A stretch of DNA of 31,318 bases from Clostridium sp. Lineage in GTDB: Bacteria; Bacillota; Clostridia; Lachnospirales; Lachnospiraceae. Numbering within the stretch: position 1 is the first letter of the stretch; each line of letters starts with the position of its first letter. The stretch lies in the NCBI GenBank assembly GCA_004554205.1, contig SFNH01000007.1, positions 1 through 31,318 of the forward strand, read 5' to 3'. The position numbers were made by a program, and so were the translations under genes. The notes under the pieces were generated by a model. It ran no database searches and was not told the origin of the DNA. It saw only the letters and a list, made by a program, of their open reading frames with translations. Shown here piece by piece: positions 1 to 7,431 of this stretch.

Positions 1-181
1 CCACAAAGCGCACTGTCCGAGCGAAGCGAGTTTGCGCGACTGGCGGCTAATCGGCGCGCGGACCGAGCAGGAAACGCAGCGTGTCACATGGGACTGTCTG
101 TCCGAGACTGCGGCGTGTAATCCGCCGGAAACGCCGTATGGCTGAACTGTTACTACGGGGAAACTCAAAAATTTTCAATTA
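1..181. other. Non-coding left edge, GC-rich and repeat-like
   Basis: No plausible gene lies here. The first 130 bases are GC-rich and contain short internal repeats: the word CTGTCCGAG occurs near 12 and again near 107. The stretch ends in GCTGAACTGTTAC (141-153), which is identical to the right terminal inverted repeat of the 142-bp element at 22363-22504. The bases just before it (GCCGTA, then TGG) also resemble that element's right end. This may therefore be the right end of a related element whose left part lies outside the window. The AT-rich run 160-181 leads into the dapL promoter. Confidence 0.45.
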
Positions 182-225
182 TTGACTTGATTTTTATTCA
201 ATGGTAGAATCGTAGCAGTTCAGCC
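140..225. repeat. Inverted-repeat arms enclosing the dapL promoter
   Basis: GGCTGAACTGTTAC (140-153) and GTAGCAGTTCAGCC (212-225) form an inverted repeat with one mismatch, separated by 58 AT-rich bases that hold the complete dapL promoter. The left arm lies upstream of the -35 box, so it cannot fold with the right arm in the dapL transcript. Any function is therefore at the DNA level, as an operator or as element termini. The arms match the terminal repeats of the 142-bp element at 22363-22504. Confidence 0.7.
182..210 (+). promoter_or_regulatory. Promoter of dapL
   Basis: TTGACT (182-187) and TAGAAT (205-210) are spaced by exactly 17 bases, as expected for a housekeeping sigma-A promoter. 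Transcription would start near 217, giving a leader of about 90 bases. That leader carries a GC-rich hairpin: TCCCGG near 245 pairs with CCGGGA near 280, and CTTCGCGCGAAG (264-275) is a palindrome at its tip. The ribosome-binding site is AAGGAAGG, just before the ATG at 306. The leader is too short and unlike in pattern to be a lysine riboswitch. Confidence 0.75.
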
Positions 226-305
226 TGTTTAAGCGGCTGCATAACGTCCCGGTATGGTATCTCGCTTCGCGCGAAGCTGCCGGGAGAAGAAAGGAAGGTT
301 CTCCC

Positions 306-1502
306 ATGCCGAAATTAAATGAAAACTATCAAAACCTGAAAGAAAGCTATCTGTTTGCAGAGATTGCCCACCGGGTAAGCGCCTACACGAAAGCGCATCC
401 GGATCAGACCGTCATCCGCCTCGGTATCGGGGACGTGACGCTCCCACTCGGAAGCCTTGCGGTCGAGGGACTGCACGAGGGCGTTGACGCCATGGCCTCA
501 GCCGAGACCTTTAAAGGCTATGGGCCGGAGCAGGGCTACGCCTTTCTGCGCGACGCGATCTCCGCTTATTATGCGCGAAACGGCGTAAATGTAGACGCGG
601 GCGACATTTTTATCTCCGACGGCGCAAAGAGCGACACCGGCAATATCTCCGAGCTGTTTGACAGAGACAACGTGATCCTGATCCCCGACCCGGTCTATCC
701 GGTCTATGTGGACTCCAACGTGATGAATGGGAAGAAGATCACCTACATGGACGGCAATGCCGAAAACGGCTTTTTGCCCATGCCCGACGAGAGCAAACAT
801 GCCGACATCATCTACTTATGCTCTCCGAACAACCCGACCGGCGCGGTCTACACCAGCAAGCAGCTAAAGGTGTGGGTGGACTACGCCTTAAAGAATGAGG
901 CCGTGATCCTGTTCGACTCCGCCTACGAGGCGTTTATCACCGACCCGAAGCTCCCGCGCAGCATCTACGCCATCGAAGGAGCGAAGCGCTGCGCCATCGA
1001 GTTCTGCTCTCTGTCAAAGACGGCAGGCTTTACCGGGACACGCTGCGGCTACACGGTCGTTCCGAAAGAACTGGTGTTCACCGCCTCAAACGGGAAGGAA
1101 ATGTCGCTCCACGCCATGTGGAACCGCAGGCAGTCCACAAAGTTCAACGGCACCTCCTACATCGTCCAGAAGGGCGCGGCTGCCGTGTTCACCGAGGACG
1201 GTATGAAGCAATGCCGTGCAAACATCGCCTACTACCAGGAGAATGCCCGCATCATCGCGGACACACTGAAAAAGAAAAACGTCCGCTTTTTCGGCGGCGT
1301 CCACTCACCCTACATCTGGTTTGAATGCCCGAACGGCATGGAGTCCTGGGAATTCTTCGACTACCTCTTAAATAACGCCCAGGTGGTGGGAACCCCCGGC
1401 GCGGGCTTTGGGGAAAACGGCAGAAACTATTTCCGGCTGACCTCCTTCGGGAACCACGAGAACACGCTTGAGGCGATGAGGCGGATTGAAAAACTGCTGT
1501 AA
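306..1502 (+). CDS. dapL: LL-diaminopimelate aminotransferase
   Basis: This PLP-dependent fold-type I aminotransferase makes LL-diaminopimelate directly from tetrahydrodipicolinate and glutamate. It bypasses the succinylase and acetylase routes to lysine and peptidoglycan. The 398-residue protein has the usual family length. Visible landmarks are the N-terminal RLGIGDVTLPL segment (about 38-48), the NNPTG motif at 175-179 and the PLP-binding lysine K238 in SLSKTAGFTGTRCGY. The start is supported by AAGGAAGG about 8 bases upstream. The gene is monocistronic: its own promoter lies at 182-210, and tRNA-Leu follows with a separate promoter. The family assignment is firm. Confidence 0.96.
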   Translation: MPKLNENYQNLKESYLFAEIAHRVSAYTKAHPDQTVIRLGIGDVTLPLGSLAVEGLHEGVDAMASAETFKGYGPEQGYAFLRDAISAYYARNGVNVDAGDIFISDGAKSDTGNISELFDRDNVILIPDPVYPVYVDSNVMNGKKITYMDGNAENGFLPMPDESKHADIIYLCSPNNPTGAVYTSKQLKVWVDYALKNEAVILFDSAYEAFITDPKLPRSIYAIEGAKRCAIEFCSLSKTAGFTGTRCGYTVVPKELVFTASNGKEMSLHAMWNRRQSTKFNGTSYIVQKGAAAVFTEDGMKQCRANIAYYQENARIIADTLKKKNVRFFGGVHSPYIWFECPNGMESWEFFDYLLNNAQVVGTPGAGFGENGRNYFRLTSFGNHENTLEAMRRIEKLL

Positions 1503-1508
1503 AACCAC

Positions 1509-1537
1509 TTGCCAAATTCCGGCTCTTATGCTACAAT
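1509..1537 (+). promoter_or_regulatory. Promoter of tRNA-Leu
   Basis: TTGCCA (1509-1514) and TACAAT (1532-1537) are separated by 17 bases and sit 20 bases upstream of the mature tRNA 5' end. The promoter lies immediately after the dapL stop codon. Confidence 0.75.
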
Positions 1538-1556
1538 ACGCTTGTTGCGTAAGCGG

Positions 1557-1639
1557 GCCGGCGTGGCGGAATGGCAGACGCATCAGACTCAAAATCTGAC
1601 GGGGGCGACCTCGTGCCGGTTCGAGTCCGGCTGCCGGCA
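1557..1639 (+). tRNA. tRNA-Leu (anticodon CAA)
   Basis: This is a class II tRNA with a long variable arm. The acceptor stem GCCGGCG pairs with TGCCGGC (one G-U), followed by discriminator A at 1639. The anticodon stem TCAGA/TCTGA (1583-1587, 1595-1599) closes a seven-base loop with anticodon CAA at 1590-1592, reading UUG leucine codons. The T arm is GCCGG-TTCGAGT-CCGGC. The 3' CCA is not encoded (GCCC follows), so it must be added after transcription. Confidence 0.95.
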
Positions 1640-1653
1640 GCCCAAGGGGGGAT

Positions 1654-1696
1654 AGGTTTCGGATATTTTTTGTAGAGATATCCGGAACCTTTCTTT
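1654..1696 (+). terminator. Terminator of tRNA-Leu
   Basis: A 13-bp stem pairs AGGTTTCGGATAT (1654-1666) with ATATCCGGAACCT (1678-1690), with one G-U pair. It is followed by a T-rich run (TTCTTT). It lies between the tRNA and the start of the lipoprotein gene. Confidence 0.7.
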
Positions 1697-1720
1697 GATA
1701 ATGACAAAGGAGGAATCACC

Positions 1721-2560
1721 ATGATACATAAAAAGAAAGCACTCACACTTTTCACGATCGCACTGTGCGCTGCCTGTCTTGCGACGGGCTGCAGGAAAAA
1801 GCATGAAAAGCTCGATGTGGCGGAAAGCACCGCCGCCGAGACGATGGCGCCGCAGACAAGCGCCGCTTCGGAGAGCGCCGGGGCGGACGATGCAGCGCCG
1901 GAGACCACTGCCCCGGCGGATAAGAACGAGGCAGGCGGCAATTCCGCCTCCGGTGCAAAGAATGTCAAGGCTGACACAGAAACCTACTCTTCCGGAAACA
2001 TATCCATCGAGTACCCTGTCGTCTCAAACCTTGACAGCGCCGAAAAGCAGGCGGCGGTCAATGAGCTTTTGAAGAAGAACGCGCTCTCCTTCCTGAAAGC
2101 AAATGAGATCGACGAGGCAAAGGACACCGTTACGGTCAAATGCACGGTTCTGTCGGCGGACCGCAAGCGGATCACCGTTACCTACCGGGGAACCGCAAAG
2201 AAAAAGGGCGGCGCCTATCCGACCAATGTATTTTACAGCAACACCGTCGATGTGAATAAGGTATCCAACCTGCGTCTCTCCCATTTTGCTGATCCCTACA
2301 CTATGGCGGGCTATGTGCTCTCGGGCGACTGTGTTTTCCCGGAGGCGGACGACGCGGCAAAGAAAGAGCTTATGAAGTTCAAAAACGAGGAATCGGTTGA
2401 GTATTACACCGACCTGTTTAGCGGCGCGGATTTCCCTTTCACCGATACCTTCCCATCCTCTTTCAGCTATGAGCAGGACGGCGACATTTATTTTTCCATC
2501 CCGGTTCCCCACGCCCTGGGCGATTATGCCATTGTGGCCTACACGCCGGAGACGAAATAA
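1721..2560 (+). CDS. Lipoprotein with RsiV/PdaC-like (DUF4163/DUF3298) domain
   Basis: This is a predicted lipoprotein on the outer face of the membrane. A basic N-terminus and hydrophobic stretch end in the lipobox LATGC with Cys24. A low-complexity Ala/Glu/Thr/Ser linker (about 31-85) then leads to a globular region. That region starts at SSGNISIEYPVVSNLDSAEKQ and ends with DIYFSIPVPHALGDYAIVAY. This pattern fits the DUF4163 plus DUF3298 arrangement of anti-sigma factor RsiV and deacetylase PdaC. There is no polysaccharide deacetylase domain, so only the sensing or ligand-binding part is present. The start is fixed by AAGGAGG about 8 bases upstream. The family call rests on pattern memory, and no specific substrate can be given. 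Confidence 0.7.
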   Translation: MIHKKKALTLFTIALCAACLATGCRKKHEKLDVAESTAAETMAPQTSAASESAGADDAAPETTAPADKNEAGGNSASGAKNVKADTETYSSGNISIEYPVVSNLDSAEKQAAVNELLKKNALSFLKANEIDEAKDTVTVKCTVLSADRKRITVTYRGTAKKKGGAYPTNVFYSNTVDVNKVSNLRLSHFADPYTMAGYVLSGDCVFPEADDAAKKELMKFKNEESVEYYTDLFSGADFPFTDTFPSSFSYEQDGDIYFSIPVPHALGDYAIVAYTPETK

Positions 2561-2571
2561 ACTCTGCCCCC

Positions 2572-2600
2572 TTGCTATTTGCGAATGAATCTGCTAAAAT
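2572..2600 (+). promoter_or_regulatory. Candidate promoter of upp
   Basis: TTGCTA (2572-2577) and TAAAAT (2595-2600) have 17-base spacing. A second candidate is an extended -10, TGCTATGAT, whose hexamer lies at 2619-2624, with no good -35 box. Either would give a short leader before the upp ATG at 2653. The two cannot be separated by eye. Confidence 0.5.
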
Positions 2601-2652
2601 TGGACAAAGAAAATCTGCTATGATCCAACTTAGGAGAAAGGACACTTTACTT

Positions 2653-3282
2653 ATGGAAAACGTAACGATCTTTAACCACCCGCTGATCCAGCACAAAATC
2701 TCGATCCTCCGCGACAAGCGCACCGGCACCAACGAGTTCCGCGCGCTGGTGGAGGAGATCGCCATGCTGATGGGCTATGAGGCGCTTCGCGACCTTCCCC
2801 TGGAGGACGTGGCGATAGAGACGCCGATCGAGCCCTGCATGACCCCGATGATCTCCGGGAAGAAGCTCGCCATTGTTCCGATTCTGCGCGCCGGTCTCGG
2901 CATGGTAAACGGCATCCTCGCCCTGGTTCCCAGCGCAAAGGTCGGCCACATCGGTCTCTACCGCGATGAAGTGACTCATGAGCCTCACGAATACTACTGC
3001 AAGCTTCCCACCCCGATCGACTTAAGGACCATCGTGGTGACTGACCCGATGCTTGCGACAGGCGGCTCCGGTGTCGCCGCCGTTGACTTCATCAAGGAGC
3101 ACGGCGGAAAGAACATCAAATTCATGTCCATCATCGCAGCGCCGGAAGGGCTGGAGCGGCTTCACAAGGCTCACCCCGATATCCAGATCTATGTAGGTCA
3201 TCTGGATCGCTGCCTCAATGAGAACGCATACATCTGTCCCGGCCTCGGCGATGCCGGCGACCGGATCTTCGGCACAAAATAA
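2653..3282 (+). CDS. upp: Uracil phosphoribosyltransferase
   Basis: This enzyme converts uracil and PRPP to UMP in pyrimidine salvage. The 209-residue protein starting MENVTIFNHPLIQHK has the normal family length. The PRPP-binding segment VVTDPMLATGGSG is intact, as is the uracil-binding C-terminal region NENAYICPGLGDAGDRIFGTK. The same frame is open upstream to 2572, but that extension covers the putative promoter and lacks homology. The ATG at 2653 is therefore preferred, with AGGAGAAAGG upstream at a slightly long spacing. The gene stands alone and is closed by a strong terminator it shares with the convergent gene. Confidence 0.95.
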   Translation: MENVTIFNHPLIQHKISILRDKRTGTNEFRALVEEIAMLMGYEALRDLPLEDVAIETPIEPCMTPMISGKKLAIVPILRAGLGMVNGILALVPSAKVGHIGLYRDEVTHEPHEYYCKLPTPIDLRTIVVTDPMLATGGSGVAAVDFIKEHGGKNIKFMSIIAAPEGLERLHKAHPDIQIYVGHLDRCLNENAYICPGLGDAGDRIFGTK

Positions 3283-3286
3283 TAAA

Positions 3287-3332
3287 GCTGCCGCAGAAAT
3301 CTGTCAGACAGGATTCTGCGGCAACTTTTTTT
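3287..3332. terminator. Terminator between upp and the convergent gene
   Basis: TGCCGCAGA (3289-3297) pairs with TCTGCGGCA (3315-3323), and seven T follow on the plus strand. On the minus strand the stem is followed by TTTATTATT, so it probably also ends the minus-strand transcript that stops at 3341. Confidence 0.85.
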
Positions 3333-3340
3333 CTGCGGTT

Positions 3341-4012
3341 TTACTGTTTCTCGGCGATTTCGCCCTGCTTTTTATAGATCGAGTTCGCGTCTACGCAGGT
3401 GCGGACGCTAGAGAGCGGATAGATATTGCTGTTTTTTCCGACCACCGTGCCCGGATTTAAGACAGAGCCGCAGCCAACCTCCACATGATCGCCGATCATC
3501 GCTCCGAACTTCTTAAGCCCTGTCTCAATATCGCCGTCCTCCGCGTGAACCTTCACCAGCGCCTTATCCGACTTCACATTTGAGGTGACGGAGCCCGCCC
3601 CCATATGCGCCTTATAGCCCAGAATCGAGTCACCCACATAGTTGTAGTGCGGCACCTGCGCCCCGTCAAACAGGATCACATTCTTAAGCTCCGTGGAATT
3701 CCCCACCACAGTACCCGCCCCGATCAACGCCTTTCCGCGGATAAACGCACAGTGACGTACCTCTGCCTCAGGCCCGATGATCACCGGCCCCATGATGCCC
3801 GCGGTCGGCGCAACCTTTGCCGTCCTGTGAATCCAGATGCCCTTCGCCGGGTTTGTGTACTCGCTCTCGGGAAGCATTGAACCGAGTTTTTCTACAAAAT
3901 CTCCGATATGGGGGAGAGCCTCCCACGGATAGGTAAACTGCCCAAGAAAATCCTTCGCCATGGTATGCTCAAGGCTGAACAGATCGATTATCTTCAAATC
4001 ACTTTTTTTCAT
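3341..4012 (-). CDS. Left-handed beta-helix (GlmU C-terminal-like) acyltransferase-type protein
   Basis: This 223-residue protein is built mostly of hexapeptide repeats typical of left-handed parallel beta-helix proteins (IGPEAEVRHCAFIRGKALIG and similar turns). It carries the PHYNYVGDSILG segment found in the acetyltransferase half of GlmU. The nucleotidyltransferase half of GlmU is absent. It may act as a UDP-sugar acetyltransferase or pyrophosphorylase-related protein, and the exact substrate is unknown. A second in-frame ATG lies 9 bases upstream at 4021, but it directly abuts the GAGGAG ribosome-binding site. The start MKKSDLKII at 4012 has correct spacing. It is the last gene of the xerD-topB run. 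Confidence 0.75.
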   Translation of the reverse strand: MKKSDLKIIDLFSLEHTMAKDFLGQFTYPWEALPHIGDFVEKLGSMLPESEYTNPAKGIWIHRTAKVAPTAGIMGPVIIGPEAEVRHCAFIRGKALIGAGTVVGNSTELKNVILFDGAQVPHYNYVGDSILGYKAHMGAGSVTSNVKSDKALVKVHAEDGDIETGLKKFGAMIGDHVEVGCGSVLNPGTVVGKNSNIYPLSSVRTCVDANSIYKKQGEIAEKQ

Positions 4013-4052
4013 GGTATCCATCTCCTCTCAATCAAATAAAAACAGGTAAACA

Positions 4053-4310
4053 TCACGCGAGCAGCACACTTAAGTTTCTAACCAGCATCACCGCCGCGTA
4101 AACAAGCAGGATAAAATATGCACCCTTAAGCGCCTTGCGCTGCGTGCAGCCGACGGAATACAGCAGGATCATCAGCCAGGGCAGGTGAATGCAGACATTC
4201 TCAACCGCCCCAAGCTCGCTGACGCCCAGGAGCGCCAGAAGGATAAACAGAGAATTGACCCCCTTAAGCCCATTTTCCGAACGCAGAAATTTCCCGATCT
4301 TTTCAAACAT
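4053..4310 (-). CDS. Small membrane protein, unknown function
   Basis: This 85-residue protein starts MFEKIGKFLRSENGLKG and has three hydrophobic segments, roughly residues 19-38, 42-58 and 63-85. I do not recognise the family. An upstream in-frame GTG at 4328 would add six residues, but those codons contain the AAAGGGG ribosome-binding site, so the ATG at 4310 is chosen. It sits 43 bases after topB and 40 bases before the beta-helix gene, so it is probably co-transcribed with both. Confidence 0.65.
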   Translation of the reverse strand: MFEKIGKFLRSENGLKGVNSLFILLALLGVSELGAVENVCIHLPWLMILLYSVGCTQRKALKGAYFILLVYAAVMLVRNLSVLLA

Positions 4311-4353
4311 CGCTTTCCCCTTTATCACTCATGCGTTTAAAATCTACGCACGA

Positions 4354-6372
4354 TTACTTTTTATAGTAAGAGCCGGTATGTTCAAAGCTCTTTCGCAGTT
4401 CACACTGATTGTTTAGCTTCATCACCCCGTAGGTTCTCCCCGCCACGAAACGCTCGAGCTTCTCCATATATTCATCGGAGGTGATCGTCCCCTCCGCGAC
4501 ATAGGCAAGCCCCTTTTCCCAGCTCGCCGTCAGTTCCGGATTGAGAAGCTGGCGGATCGACGCGTCCACCGTATCGAACACAAGTTCTCCAAGCAGGGTC
4601 GGCGTGATGATCTGGGTCTTTCCGTTTAACGCCAGATACTTGATATTCACAAGTTTTTTCAGGATTTCCGCCCTGGTCGCGCTCGTCCCGATGCCGCTTC
4701 CCTTGATCTGCGCCCTCAGCTCCTCGTCCTCGATCAGCTGTCCCGCATTCTCCATGGCAAGGATCATCGAGCCGGAGGAATACCGCTTCGGCGGAGAGGT
4801 CTCCCCCTCCTTGACAAAGAGGCTGTTCACCGGAAGCTCCATCCCCTTCTTCAAGGTCGAGAGCATCGCCACAAACGCCGGATTTTCCATATCACGTTTA
4901 TTTGTCTCCGACTCCTCGCTGTCCTTAGGCTCTGCCTCCTCCTTATCTTTCTTCCTCGGCGCCTCGGCGACCTTTAAATATCCCTGCTCCGAGAGCACGC
5001 GGAAATTCGCAAAAAAATGCTCGTTTCCCACGGCAAGCTCAAGCGCGCACTTTGCGTAAACTGCCGGCGGATAGAAAATGCTCAGGAAACGTCTTGCGAT
5101 CACCTCATAGATCTTGAGCGCCAGAGGCGCAAGCCCACGAAGAGCGGAAAAGCCCTGTCCCGTTGGGACAATGGCATAGTGGTCGGTGATCTGCCTGTCA
5201 TTGACGTACCGCGTCTTTGCAAGTCCCCGGTACGCGCCCTTCTCAAGCACCTCCGCCGCAAATTCCTTCACCGGAGAGAAATTCCGAAGACCGCCGATGT
5301 TTTTATGGATCTCCTTTGCCACCGCGGTGGAGAGCACGCGCGCATCCGTCCTCGGGTATGTGACCAGTTTTTTTTCGTAGAGCTCCTGCACCACCCGGAG
5401 CGTCTCGTCCGGACTGATCTTAAACATCTTCGAGCAGTCATTCTGAAGCTCCGCCAGATTGTAAAGCAGCGGCGGATTCTTCGTCTCCTTCCCCCGCTTC
5501 ACCCCGGCGATCACCGCCGTATGCGGCGTATGCTCCTGCAAAACGCGCACGAGCGCCTCCGCATCCTTTTTCTCCTTAAAGCCGTTTTCCCTGTAGAGCG
5601 CCGGTGACTGAAAATACCGGGAGCCCTCCACGCTCCGCCACTCCGCGTCAAAGTTCATTCCCCCGGAGTCAAAATTACCGATGACCCGGTAAAACGGCGT
5701 CTTCACAAAATCGCGGATCTCCCGCTCCCTTCGCACCACCATGCCGAGCACGCAGGTCATCACCCGGCCTACTGAGAGCACAGTTCGGTCAGTCCTCATA
5801 TAGCTTGAGATCGTCGGCCCGTATTTCAATGTGAGCAGTCTGGAGAAATTGATCCCCATCAGATAATCCTCCTTCGCCCGCAGATAAGCGGACGAAGCCA
5901 GATTGTCGTATGCGCTCCAGTCCTTCGCCTCTCTGATCCCGCGCAGGATCTCCTCCTCGGTCTGCGAATCAATCCAGACACGCTTGCGGGTCTTTCCCTT
6001 CACCCCCGCCATCTGATCCACTAAGCGGTAGATGTATTCTCCCTCACGCCCCGAGTCGGTGCAGATGTAGATGGTGTCGATATCGGGGCGGTTTAAAAGC
6101 CCGCTCACGATCCGAAACTGCTTCGATACCCCGTCGATCACCTGATACTTGAATTCTTTGGGAAGAAAGGGCAGCGTCTGCAGGCTCCACCGCCTGTACT
6201 TCGGGTCGTAGGCCTCCGGATAGCTCATCGTCACCAGATGTCCCACGCACCAGGTCACAACAGCCGTATCCGACTCAATATAGCCGTCTGACCCTATCGC
6301 CTTGATCTTCAGCGCTTCCGCAAACTGCTTGGCCACGCTGGGCTTCTCGGCTATGTATAACGATTTCCCCAT
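4354..6372 (-). CDS. topB: DNA topoisomerase III
   Basis: This is a type IA topoisomerase that cuts one DNA strand and passes another through it, used in decatenation and recombination intermediate processing. The 672-residue protein opens with the Toprim domain: LYIAEKPSVAKQ with Glu9, then TDSGREGEY at about 105-113. The catalytic tyrosine is Y339 in VTYPRTDAR. An acidic, Lys/Glu-rich insert (about 478-498) lies before the last third. No C-terminal zinc ribbons are seen, as in many Firmicute TopB proteins. It follows xerD by 17 bases and has AAGGA upstream of ATG. Pairing a decatenase with a dimer-resolving recombinase is sensible for chromosome segregation. Confidence 0.93.
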   Translation of the reverse strand: MGKSLYIAEKPSVAKQFAEALKIKAIGSDGYIESDTAVVTWCVGHLVTMSYPEAYDPKYRRWSLQTLPFLPKEFKYQVIDGVSKQFRIVSGLLNRPDIDTIYICTDSGREGEYIYRLVDQMAGVKGKTRKRVWIDSQTEEEILRGIREAKDWSAYDNLASSAYLRAKEDYLMGINFSRLLTLKYGPTISSYMRTDRTVLSVGRVMTCVLGMVVRREREIRDFVKTPFYRVIGNFDSGGMNFDAEWRSVEGSRYFQSPALYRENGFKEKKDAEALVRVLQEHTPHTAVIAGVKRGKETKNPPLLYNLAELQNDCSKMFKISPDETLRVVQELYEKKLVTYPRTDARVLSTAVAKEIHKNIGGLRNFSPVKEFAAEVLEKGAYRGLAKTRYVNDRQITDHYAIVPTGQGFSALRGLAPLALKIYEVIARRFLSIFYPPAVYAKCALELAVGNEHFFANFRVLSEQGYLKVAEAPRKKDKEEAEPKDSEESETNKRDMENPAFVAMLSTLKKGMELPVNSLFVKEGETSPPKRYSSGSMILAMENAGQLIEDEELRAQIKGSGIGTSATRAEILKKLVNIKYLALNGKTQIITPTLLGELVFDTVDASIRQLLNPELTASWEKGLAYVAEGTITSDEYMEKLERFVAGRTYGVMKLNNQCELRKSFEHTGSYYKK

Positions 6373-6389
6373 AAAATCAGGATTCCTTT

Positions 6390-7235
6390 CTATCTTTTAA
6401 GATAGGCCCGGTAAAGCTGGGTTGTAGCTAACTCCGCGTGGCCAAGCATCGTCTGAACTGCCTGCAGATCCGCTCCGGCGCTGATCAGATGAGCCGCAAA
6501 GGAATGGCGCAGGGTGTGCGGCGTGATGTCCGCCTCAATGCCCGCTCTCTCCCCGTAATACTTAACGATCTTCCAGAAACCCTGTCTTGACATGGGCTTG
6601 CCGTTGCAGTTGATAAAAAGCCACGGGGATTCCTCGCCCTTTAAGAGCGCTTCCCGCGCATTTCCAAGGTAATTCTTAAGCGCCCTGCCCGCCGTCTTCC
6701 CAAAGGGGATCGTCCGCTCTTTCTCCCCATCGTGGCAGGTGATAAAGCCGACCGGAAGATTGATGTCCGAGACCTTAAGCCCGACGAGCTCCGAGACGCG
6801 GATGCCGGTTGCGTAGAGAAGCTCTAACATTGCCCTGTCACGTATCTCCTTGGGCGTGTCGTTATCCACCTGCTGCAAAAAATGGCTGACCTCCTCAACC
6901 GTCAGGATTACCGGCGCCTTCTTCTCAATCTTCGGCGTCTTGACAAACGCTGTCGGATCTTTTCTTATCCTGCCCTCACACAACTCATAGTAAAAAAAGG
7001 ACTTGATGGATGCCATAGCGCGCGAAATGGTAGTCGTCGCCCTGCCCTGACGCTCCATATATATAATATAGGAATTCAGGCTGGTTTTCGTTACCTTCGT
7101 CAGATCCTCAATGCCATACTGGCGCAGAAAATCCCGAAACTGCAGCAGATCCCGACGATAGGACACTACCGTATTGTGTGACGCTCCCTTTGTGTTTTCA
7201 AGATAGCCGATGAAAGCTTCTATTTCTTCTTTCAT
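6390..7235 (-). CDS. xerD: Tyrosine recombinase XerD-like, short C-terminus
   Basis: This is a site-specific tyrosine recombinase, probably XerD for chromosome dimer resolution. Counting from the ATG at 7235, the SAM-like N-terminal domain spans about 1-90. The catalytic residues visible are R146 (ATGIRVSEL), H240 and R243 (HTLRHSF), H266 (LGHAEL) and nucleophile Y275. An upstream TTG at 7289 is rejected because the promoter predicts transcription starting there. Only six residues follow Y275 (RAYLKR), whereas typical XerC/XerD proteins have nearly twenty forming the helix exchanged between protomers. The nudF-spoIIM-xerD order resembles that of Bacillus, where fur also intervenes. Confidence 0.88.
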   Translation of the reverse strand: MKEEIEAFIGYLENTKGASHNTVVSYRRDLLQFRDFLRQYGIEDLTKVTKTSLNSYIIYMERQGRATTTISRAMASIKSFFYYELCEGRIRKDPTAFVKTPKIEKKAPVILTVEEVSHFLQQVDNDTPKEIRDRAMLELLYATGIRVSELVGLKVSDINLPVGFITCHDGEKERTIPFGKTAGRALKNYLGNAREALLKGEESPWLFINCNGKPMSRQGFWKIVKYYGERAGIEADITPHTLRHSFAAHLISAGADLQAVQTMLGHAELATTQLYRAYLKR

Positions 7236-7294
7236 ACTCCAAACCCCAATTCCTCTGTCATTCAAAATCAGTTTAAAACTGCTGTGCAAGTACC

Positions 7295-7323
7295 ATTATA
7301 GCCGCATTTTCACATAAAATCAA
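7295..7323 (-). promoter_or_regulatory. Promoter of the xerD-topB operon
   Basis: On the minus strand TTGATT (7323-7318) and TATAAT (7300-7295) are separated by exactly 17 bases. Transcription should start near 7288, about 50 bases before the xerD ATG at 7235. This argues against any xerD start upstream of that ATG. Confidence 0.8.
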
Positions 7324-7350
7324 ACACTTCTTTCCCACTTTTCCTATCAT

Positions 7351-7426
7351 TTTCGTCCGGTCGCGGGCGAGGTTTTCTCTTTTGTTCGGTCGACGGCCAC
7401 AGTCTTCTCTTTTGTTCAGTCGCCGG
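7351..7426. repeat. 30-bp tandem repeat, about 2.5 copies
   Basis: TTCTCTTTTGTTC-RGTCG-MCGG occurs at 7375-7396 and 7405-7426 with a 30-base period. A third, degenerate partial copy (TTTCGTCCGGTCGCGG, 7351-7366) keeps the same phase. The repeats fill much of the gap between spoIIM and the xerD promoter. Read on the minus strand, one frame gives a decapeptide repeat containing NKRE. That frame runs through the xerD promoter, so I do not call it a gene. Confidence 0.7.
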
Positions 7427-7431
7427 ATGTA

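Noticed and set aside
211..305. Possible lysine riboswitch upstream of dapL
   Set aside because: The leader is only about 90 bases with one main hairpin. The L-box needs roughly 170 bases and a five-helix junction, and its conserved sequences are not visible.
1531..1977. Minus-strand frame covering tRNA-Leu and the lipoprotein start
   Set aside because: It is antisense to a tRNA and to the Ala/Glu-rich linker of the lipoprotein, which accounts for its low-complexity Ser/Ala sequence.
2572..2652. Upstream extension of upp
   Set aside because: It lacks homology and covers the likely promoter. The ATG at 2653 gives the normal length of 209 residues.
7351..7426. CRISPR-like array
   Set aside because: The repeats are contiguous imperfect tandem copies without unique spacers, and no cas genes are present.
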